This document shows, piece by piece, positions 5,503 to 8,873 of a stretch of DNA of 8,873 nt. Positions within the stretch are counted from its first letter, which is position 1. Each line of letters begins with the position of its first letter. The notes below the pieces were generated by a model. It saw nothing but the letters and a program-made list of their open reading frames with translations, searched no databases and had not been told where the DNA came from. The stretch is taken from assembly GCA_027081695.1 (NCBI GenBank), contig JALWJI010000205.1:1-8873 (forward strand), given 5' to 3'. This stretch comes from Acidilobaceae archaeon (GTDB taxonomy: Archaea > Thermoproteota > Thermoprotei_A > Sulfolobales > Acidilobaceae). The translations under genes and the position numbers were made by a program.

Positions 5503-6057
5503 ATGCTTGTTCACCAGGTTGAGGTTCAGAGGAAGGGCGGTGCCTGCGCTAAGTACCCGAGCAGCTGCATAGTGCTTCAGCTACTGGATCAGGCAGGCCT
5601 ACTAAAACCATTACATCCTATTGTTATATTGGACTTGACATATGGCCAAGGCATATTCTATTATTCAATAAAAGGAAAAGCAATGGTTTACGCGCTGGAT
5701 ATTAGACATTTGAAATGGGTGATAAAGCCCTACAGGTTTATGCTGAAGAGTTGCGAGCATTGGCGCGAGTTTGGACTCGAGTCCGTAGATGTTATAGTTG
5801 TAGACCCGCCTTTTAGCCCGTATAAACGCGGCTGGGAAAGAAGAAAGCATTACGAGGAAAACTGTTCGGTTGTGAAGTGCATAAATGAAGGATTGAAGGC
5901 TGCAGAGCACTACTCGAGACCGCTATTAGTACATTATCCGTTTAGAGTCCAGCCCTATGGCTGGGACGTATCAGCGGAAGTATGGTTCCAGGGCTGGACC
6001 CGTTTGAGTAAGCTGCCTAAGCCTACTTGGTTCGGCATCCTAAGGAAAGAGAGGTGA
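5503..6057 (+). CDS. Minimal DPPF DNA (N4-cytosine/N6-adenine) methyltransferase-like protein
   Basis: A 184-residue protein from ATG 5503 with GGGGTGA six bases upstream. Motif I of SAM-dependent methyltransferases is seen as VILDLTYGQGIF (41-52), an acidic residue at the end of the second strand as Asp66 in ALDIRH, and the catalytic motif IV as VVDPPFSPY (99-107). DPPF is the form used by amino-methyltransferases acting on adenine N6 or cytosine N4. The I-II-IV order is standard, but no target-recognition domain is present and the protein is short (most such enzymes exceed 250 residues), so specificity may be relaxed or supplied by a partner. No matching restriction gene is clear, although the nuclease-like gene at 4522 is two genes upstream. 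It could protect element DNA from host restriction. RNA methylation cannot be excluded. Confidence 0.8.
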   Translation: MLVHQVEVQRKGGACAKYPSSCIVLQLLDQAGLLKPLHPIVILDLTYGQGIFYYSIKGKAMVYALDIRHLKWVIKPYRFMLKSCEHWREFGLESVDVIVVDPPFSPYKRGWERRKHYEENCSVVKCINEGLKAAEHYSRPLLVHYPFRVQPYGWDVSAEVWFQGWTRLSKLPKPTWFGILRKER

Positions 6058-6064
6058 AGGCGTG

Positions 6065-6343
6065 ATGGTTAGGGTTCCTGTCGTTTGGCGGGAGATCAGT
6101 TGTGAGAGTGTTAGGAGAGCACGTGAGGTCGACGAGGGAGTCGACCCACGTATTCCAGACAAAATCGTGATACTTGACCACGACGAGAAGGAAGCGGTTG
6201 TTGCTTCAGGTGACCGCGTGGAGTATTGTTTCCCAAGGCTCGTATTCGACCTAGCAGAATGCGATGAGTGGATTGAACATGAATGCTATGACATAACCGA
6301 GCACATCAAACAATGCCTAAACAAGCAAGAAGAGGGGGCTTGA
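6065..6343 (+). CDS. Small acidic, cysteine-rich protein
   Basis: A 92-residue protein from ATG 6065 (GTG 6062 is the alternative), with GAGGTGA at the previous stop. Strand-like segments at 3-8 and 34-38 (KIVILDHD) and a basic/acidic alternation are followed by an acidic C-terminal half with cysteines at 55, 66, 74 and 84; a fifth is at 13. The cysteines could bind metal or form disulfides, which some hyperthermophiles use for stability. No family is recognised. The next gene starts 5 bases after its stop. Confidence 0.65.
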   Translation: MVRVPVVWREISCESVRRAREVDEGVDPRIPDKIVILDHDEKEAVVASGDRVEYCFPRLVFDLAECDEWIEHECYDITEHIKQCLNKQEEGA

Positions 6344-6348
6344 TAGGG

Positions 6349-6720
6349 ATGGCTGAGTATTATTGTGGTCTTGTGTTGGAAGTTGGGATAAAGTTCAAGC
6401 CGTTTTTCGTGTCTGAGACGGATCAGCCTGAGCCTAGGGAATTGTTTGATGAAAAGATAGTCTCTCATGGGCCTGGATTCGTTAAAGAAGTATATTTGAC
6501 GCACCCGATAGCCAAGTACTATTGTGCGCCGAGAGAGGTTGTGGAGAGACTGTATCCATCCTATAGGAGTAGGATGAGGAAAGCCAAGAAGACAGACGTC
6601 TTGAGACGAATCCTCGAAGACTTGTATAGTGGCGAAGTCGATCCATCTGTTATACCCAGACAGAGGAGCCTAGACGAATTCACTAAACAAAAACAAGAAG
6701 AAGAGGTGGTTGGGCTTTGA
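6349..6720 (+). CDS. Unknown protein with PIP-box-like C-terminal motif
   Basis: A 123-residue protein from ATG 6349; GAGGGGG at 6332-6338 is ten bases upstream. An earlier in-frame ATG at 6313 lies within the previous gene and has no ribosome site. The N-terminal half is beta-like, residues 60-95 are helical and basic (YRSRMRKAKK at 72-81), and the tail has QRSLDEFT at 105-112. This fits the PCNA-interacting motif Gln-x-x-Leu-x-x-aromatic in Gln105, Leu108 and Phe111, though the usual second aromatic is Thr. PIP boxes normally sit at a flexible end, as here. If real, the protein would attach to the host sliding clamp and act in DNA replication or repair. No catalytic motif is recognised. Confidence 0.7.
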   Translation: MAEYYCGLVLEVGIKFKPFFVSETDQPEPRELFDEKIVSHGPGFVKEVYLTHPIAKYYCAPREVVERLYPSYRSRMRKAKKTDVLRRILEDLYSGEVDPSVIPRQRSLDEFTKQKQEEEVVGL

Positions 6721-6923
6721 GTGAGGTTGTGTTTACTGGTTTGGAGCTTGAAATGTTGCTATCGTGGATATCGGTGATAATAGAAAAGACCAGGAGTAGG
6801 GATATACGTGCTGATGCCTGTGCTGCCTACCTGCTCCTGTTAAACGCCTATCCCTACAGCCTACTACCCAAAGACAAGAAACTAGCCGAGAAATGCAGAA
6901 AACTACTCCAAAAAGAGGGGTGA
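6717..6923 (+). CDS. 68-residue helical protein of unknown function
   Basis: Starts at TTG 6717, overlapping the previous stop by four bases (TTGA), with GAGGTGGT at about 6702-6709 as ribosome site. The protein is mostly helical: residues 8-23 (LELEMLLSWISVIIEK region), 27-43 and 53-66, with a basic end. The size and hydrophobic spacing suggest a small helical bundle or partner-binding protein; no family is recognised. The base gradient is the strongest in the window: 43 of 60 G+T in bases 6721-6780 and 17 of 60 in bases 6841-6900. Confidence 0.65.
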   Translation: MSEVVFTGLELEMLLSWISVIIEKTRSRDIRADACAAYLLLLNAYPYSLLPKDKKLAEKCRKLLQKEG

Positions 6924-6930
6924 TCGGACC

Positions 6931-7325
6931 ATGTATGGGTCAGTTATGGAGCTGTTTAGGCGTGCTGGGGTCCGGGCCTGGGCCCCGAGCTGGTCGACTG
7001 GTTCTTCCAGTATCGTCAGAGTAGTCTTGAGAGGTTCGTGTCTATCGAGCGCCGGGTTGATGGCCGAGTCTATGTCATTATGGATCCCCGCTCGTACCCG
7101 CTCACCGCCCATTTCATGCTCGCTGTGCTGGGCTCTGCTACTCTTAGGAGCCGGGAGAAGAGGAAGCGTGTCGCAGAGTGCTATGGCCAGCTCGACCCCC
7201 TGGAGCCCGTCTCCCCCCACCTGTACGAGGTAGTTGACCAGTTACTCTCAGCCGGGGGGAGACCTAGCTGGAAGCGTCTTTCCCGCGTCTCGAAGTGTTT
7301 ACGGTGCTGGTGCGGGGTAGAGTAG
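6931..7325 (+). pseudogene. Last operon gene, interrupted by an apparent frameshift
   Basis: ATG 6931 has the strong ribosome site GGGGTGATC at the previous stop, but its own frame turns into Ser/Pro-rich, shadow-like sequence after about 14 residues. The natural-looking protein continues in the frame one base earlier: open from 6960 to TAG 7323-7325 with ELVDWFFQYRQSSLERF and, later, VYVIMDPRSYPLTAHF. Adding one G to the GGGG run at 6967-6970 joins both parts into a protein of about 131 residues. The end contains CLRCWC, a possible metal site. GTG 7038 could start a shorter 95-residue product, but its ribosome site (GAGAGGT) is too close. The break may be a mutation, a sequencing error or, less likely, programmed shifting; no classical slippery heptamer is seen. 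No family is recognised. Confidence 0.6.
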
Positions 7326-7340
7326 CCGTGAGTGGTTTAG

Positions 7341-7363
7341 TGTTTTATGATTGTTTTTGTTTG
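7341..7363 (+). terminator. T-rich terminator after the operon
   Basis: A T-rich tract (TGTTTTATGATTGTTTTTG followed by further T) begins about 15 bases after the last operon stop. Runs of T without a hairpin are typical archaeal terminators. The gap 7326-7450 otherwise holds the probable integrase promoter and the palindrome. Confidence 0.5.
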
Positions 7364-7423
7364 GAATTTCCACGCTCTCGGGATAGGATATTATGCTGGG
7401 GGTGATGGGTTATATCTGTAGAG

Positions 7424-7439
7424 GTTCCAAAGTTGGAAC
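7424..7439. repeat. Palindrome just upstream of the integrase start, putative operator
   Basis: GTTCCAA (7424-7430) and TTGGAAC (7433-7439) are perfect inverted arms with a 2-bp centre. The site ends 11 bases before ATG 7451. An A+T box at about 7388-7394 (ATATTAT) would place the transcription start near 7415, so a bound protein could block integrase transcription. Confidence 0.6.
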
Positions 7440-7450
7440 AGGAGCCTGAA

Positions 7451-7816
7451 ATGGGGATAAACTATTATCTAAGGCGTAAATCCAAGAAGCTTAAAAATGG
7501 CGAAATAAAAGAATACGTCTACCTCTTCAAATCAATATGCATAAACGGAAAATGCAAACAAATAAACATCGGAAACGTTGAAGAGATAGACAAGATCATA
7601 ACAGAATACAAAAAGAAAAACACTAGACCCTATTGGAAGAGGAGAAGGAGCCCCGCATCTGTTTGTGTGGCGGGCCCGGGGGGATTTGAACCCCCGACCA
7701 CTGGCTTAGGAGGCCAGCGCTCTGTCCTGGCTGAGCTACGGGCCCTTTCTATCGGTGCCCGTTGTTGTTTCCTTCTTATTGGTTTTTGTTGTGCGGGTTT
7801 TAAAGGTTATTTTTGA
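7451..7816 (+). CDS. SSV-type tyrosine integrase, N-terminal part, running into tRNA-Arg
   Basis: ATG 7451 is preferred: AGGAG lies six bases upstream (TTG 7433 is an alternative in the palindrome). Residues 5-50 have the basic, beta-rich N-terminal pattern of fuselloviral integrases, with YVYLFKS and a short GNVEEIDKII segment. Residues 73-99 are read from the tRNA gene, giving GPGGFEPPTTGLGGQRS; the SSV1 integrase has a very similar tRNA-derived GFEP-T-G stretch. This N-terminal part is involved in oligomer formation in the known family; the catalytic Arg-His-Tyr domain is missing because integration splits the gene. Residues after about 88 are host DNA read through to a chance stop at 7816. 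The C-terminal part should lie at the other end of the element, to the left of the window. After excision the full gene would be restored. Confidence 0.85.
   Translation: MGINYYLRRKSKKLKNGEIKEYVYLFKSICINGKCKQINIGNVEEIDKIITEYKKKNTRPYWKRRRSPASVCVAGPGGFEPPTTGLGGQRSVLAELRALSIGARCCFLLIGFCCAGFKGYF
7610..7620 (-). terminator. Possible minus-strand terminator for tRNA-Arg
   Basis: An A-rich run on the plus strand (AAAAAGAAAAA) gives two T tracts on the minus strand about 50 bases beyond the tRNA 3' end. It lies in the element, so the tRNA may now use an element-derived terminator. Confidence 0.3.
7668..7712. other. Attachment site (att), 3' half of tRNA-Arg
   Basis: SSV-type integrases recombine within the 3' half of a tRNA gene, and attP carries an identical copy. 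The element side (left) supplies the 3' half with encoded CCA; the host side (right) supplies the 5' half. The limits given are the CCA end and the anticodon region; the true core cannot be seen without the second copy. Confidence 0.65.
7671..7745 (-). tRNA. tRNA-Arg, anticodon CCT
   Basis: The minus strand folds into a full cloverleaf: a perfect 7-bp acceptor stem (GGGCCCG with CGGGCCC), a D arm (GCTC/GAGC, 10-base loop), an anticodon stem CTGGC/GCCAG with loop CTCCTAA (anticodon CCT, reading AGG), a 5-base variable loop and a T arm GGGGG/CCCCC with loop TTCAAAT. Discriminator base is G, followed by an encoded CCA at 7670-7668. No intron. AGG is one of the favoured arginine codons here. The gene is intact despite serving as the integration target, as expected because the element restores the 3' half. 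The stems are GC-rich, as in hyperthermophiles. Confidence 0.97.
7798..7805 (-). promoter_or_regulatory. TATA box for tRNA-Arg
   Basis: CTTTAAAA on the minus strand lies about 53 bases before the mature tRNA 5' end, placing transcription start near 7777 and leaving a leader of about 30 bases for RNase P to remove. Confidence 0.55.
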
Positions 7817-7930
7817 TTCTTGTTTTATTATTAGCTAATGTGTTGTAGTAATAACATTGATGTAGAGTTATTCAATTATAATGTTAGATATTAAAGATAT
7901 TTGTAATTTTTTGTAATACTACTAGCAGAA

Positions 7931-7938
7931 TTTTTATA
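7931..7938 (+). promoter_or_regulatory. TATA box for the purine permease gene
   Basis: TTTTTATA lies about 41 bases before the TTG start at 7976, so transcription would start near 7960, leaving a leader of about 15 bases with a GGGTG ribosome site. The rest of 7817-7975 is A+T-rich and shows no gene or riboswitch-like structure. Confidence 0.55.
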
Positions 7939-7975
7939 GGGGTAATGGATGTGTTTGTAATCAGGGTGTAAACCT

Positions 7976-8873
7976 TTGACAGAGGATAGTATTCTCGAGA
8001 GGCTGTTCCACGTCTCCAAGCGTGGATCAAGCATACGTAAAGAGGTAATTGCTGGCCTCACAACGTTCATGACCATGGCGTATATCTTATTCGTGAACCC
8101 GGCAATTCTTGGAGCTGCTGGGATGCCAAAGGACGGAGTAGTAGCGGCCACCGCCCTATCAGCGGCAATAGCAACTATAATAATGGGTCTTCTCGCAAAC
8201 GCCCCATATGCTCTCGCTCCAGGAATGGGCCTGAACGCCTATTTCGCATTCACAGTAGTGCCCTTTACGGCAGCGGTCCTTGCGGCGCAGGGTATAGATG
8301 GAGTAGAGCCTTGGCAGATCGCACTTGGTGCAGTTCTCGTTGAAGGTATTGTGTTCATAATATTATCGTTGACACGGGTTAGAAGCGCAGTAGCGAACGC
8401 TATACCAATGAATCTGAAATACAGTATAGCCGCAGGAATAGGTCTATTCCTGACCCTTATAGGATTCGCAGATGCAGGAATAATTAGACCCTCAAGCTTC
8501 GCTATAGAATTCAATACACAAGCATTTACACAGCCAGCTCCACTCCTCGCAATACTCTTCACACTACTTGCAGGAGCATTGATGGCTCTAAGAGTACCAG
8601 GAGCACTCCTCATTTCGATAATCGCGGCCATGCTCGTTGGATGGATAGGAAACGTAAGCAATCCCCCAGAAGCAATCTTAAGCACACCGTCATTCTCGGC
8701 AGCCTTTAAAGCAGACGTAGCCGGACTACTAGACCTGGGAATAGCAGCTGCGGTAGCAATAGTATTCACATTCTTCATAGTAGACTTCTTCGACACTCTC
8801 GGAACAGTAACTGGGCTCTCCGCAATGGCAGGACTAATGAAAGAGAACGGGGAAATAGAGAACCTAGATAGAA
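7976..8873 (+). CDS. AzgA-family (NCS2) purine permease, 3' end outside window
   Basis: A host membrane transporter, 299 residues visible. AzgA/GhxP-type members import adenine, guanine or hypoxanthine with protons. Diagnostic motifs are present in order: AGLTTFMTMAYILFVNP (about 26-42), YALAPGMGLNAYFAFTVV (79-96) and IVDFFDTLGTVTG (274-286), the last holding the conserved acidic residue of the substrate site. Many hydrophobic helices are seen (30-48, 53-73, 86-102, 116-132, 145-162, 184-202, 206-221, 256-276). Family length is usually 430-480, so about one third is missing at the window edge. TTG 7976 is the only start between the in-frame stop at 7958-7960 and the conserved region, and GGGTG sits a few bases upstream. 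The gene is chromosomal and marks the host side of the integration. Exact purine preference cannot be told. Confidence 0.9.
   Translation, partial: MTEDSILERLFHVSKRGSSIRKEVIAGLTTFMTMAYILFVNPAILGAAGMPKDGVVAATALSAAIATIIMGLLANAPYALAPGMGLNAYFAFTVVPFTAAVLAAQGIDGVEPWQIALGAVLVEGIVFIILSLTRVRSAVANAIPMNLKYSIAAGIGLFLTLIGFADAGIIRPSSFAIEFNTQAFTQPAPLLAILFTLLAGALMALRVPGALLISIIAAMLVGWIGNVSNPPEAILSTPSFSAAFKADVAGLLDLGIAAAVAIVFTFFIVDFFDTLGTVTGLSAMAGLMKENGEIENLDR

Larger units (their letters stand above)
1..7712. mobile_element. Right-hand part of an integrated archaeal virus or plasmid (SSV-type integration at tRNA-Arg)
   Basis: The right boundary is supported by an SSV-type integrase N-terminal reading frame that runs into the 3' half of a tRNA-Arg gene. 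This is the arrangement left when such elements split their own integrase gene on integration. To the left lie about twenty small, mostly unrecognised genes typical of archaeal viruses and plasmids; to the right is a housekeeping permease. The left end is outside the window: no second copy of the tRNA 3' half and no integrase C-terminal part (the tyrosine-recombinase catalytic domain) is visible. The right edge is given as the approximate middle of the tRNA; the exact crossover cannot be placed without the other attachment site. No capsid, terminase or replication initiator is recognised, so virus versus plasmid is undecided. Confidence 0.75.

Noticed and set aside
6274..6284. Extra TGAAC-ATGAAT pair inside the 6065 gene
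   Set aside because: Spacing is 6 bp rather than 8, there is no TATA box, and it is in the middle of a coding region; treated as chance.
6960..6990. Programmed -1 frameshifting signal
   Set aside because: No X-XXY-YYZ heptamer in the right phase is present at or near the GGGG run, so mutation or sequencing error is more likely.
6975..7233. Ser/Pro-rich continuation of the 6931 frame
   Set aside because: It looks like a shadow of the other frame, which carries a natural protein to 7325.
1..7667. Second copy of the tRNA 3' half (other attachment site) or integrase catalytic part
   Set aside because: Looked for on both strands and not seen; the left end of the element must lie outside the window.
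8239..8796. 185-residue minus-strand open frame
   Set aside because: It is antisense to the conserved AzgA-family permease, with shadow-like Ala/Ser/Pro composition.
1..8873. CRISPR array, transposase or insertion sequence
   Set aside because: No regularly spaced long repeats and no transposase-like gene or terminal inverted repeats were found.

Overview
The window looks like genomic DNA of a hyperthermophilic crenarchaeote, probably a Desulfurococcales-type organism; no species can be named from the sequence alone. Evidence: nearly every gene has a GGTGA-type Shine-Dalgarno motif (complementary to the archaeal 16S 3' end), starts are often GTG or TTG, promoters carry archaeal TATA boxes, AGA/AGG/ATA/CTA codons dominate, there is an archaeal class III (prepilin) signal peptide, and an SSV-type (fusellovirus-type) integrase fragment runs through a tRNA gene. 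Bases 1 to about 7,712 are read as the right-hand part of an integrated virus or plasmid. From about 7,712 to the end is host chromosome: the 5' half of tRNA-Arg(CCT) and a purine permease of the AzgA/NCS2 family that runs off the edge. The other end of the element, with the integrase C-terminal part, is not in the window.

Layout. (1) 3-200: C-terminal tail of an unrecognised gene. (2) 216-1443: an A+T-richer block with a YwgA/Panacea-like winged-helix protein on the plus strand, convergent with a minus-strand pair (a winged-helix regulator, then a small basic protein). (3) 1444-2001: divergent control region and an unrecognised 164-residue protein whose 5' coding end carries a perfect 13-bp inverted repeat. 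(4) 2012-2573: two small convergent membrane proteins. (5) 2645-7325: one tight plus-strand operon of thirteen small genes, including a type IV pilin-like protein, a ribbon-helix-helix regulator, a possible PD-(D/E)xK-like nuclease, a minimal DPPF DNA methyltransferase, a protein with a PIP-box-like tail, and a last gene with an apparent frameshift. (6) 7451-7816: integrase N-terminal part overlapping tRNA-Arg. (7) 7976-8873: host permease.

Two patterns go beyond single genes. First, the promoters before 1507 and before 2645 have the same architecture: a TATA box followed 11-13 bp later by three TGAAC repeats phased exactly 8 bp apart. This suggests one regulator, perhaps the adjacent winged-helix protein, controls both units. 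Second, many element genes show a strong internal base gradient: 5' ends rich in G+T and 3' ends rich in A+C (hand counts: 67% to 33% G+T in one gene, 72% to 28% in another). The 216-902 gene lacks it, so that block may have a different origin. How the operon genes work together cannot be told from sequence; a surface-pilus, DNA-processing and regulation module of an undescribed archaeal virus or plasmid is the best inference.
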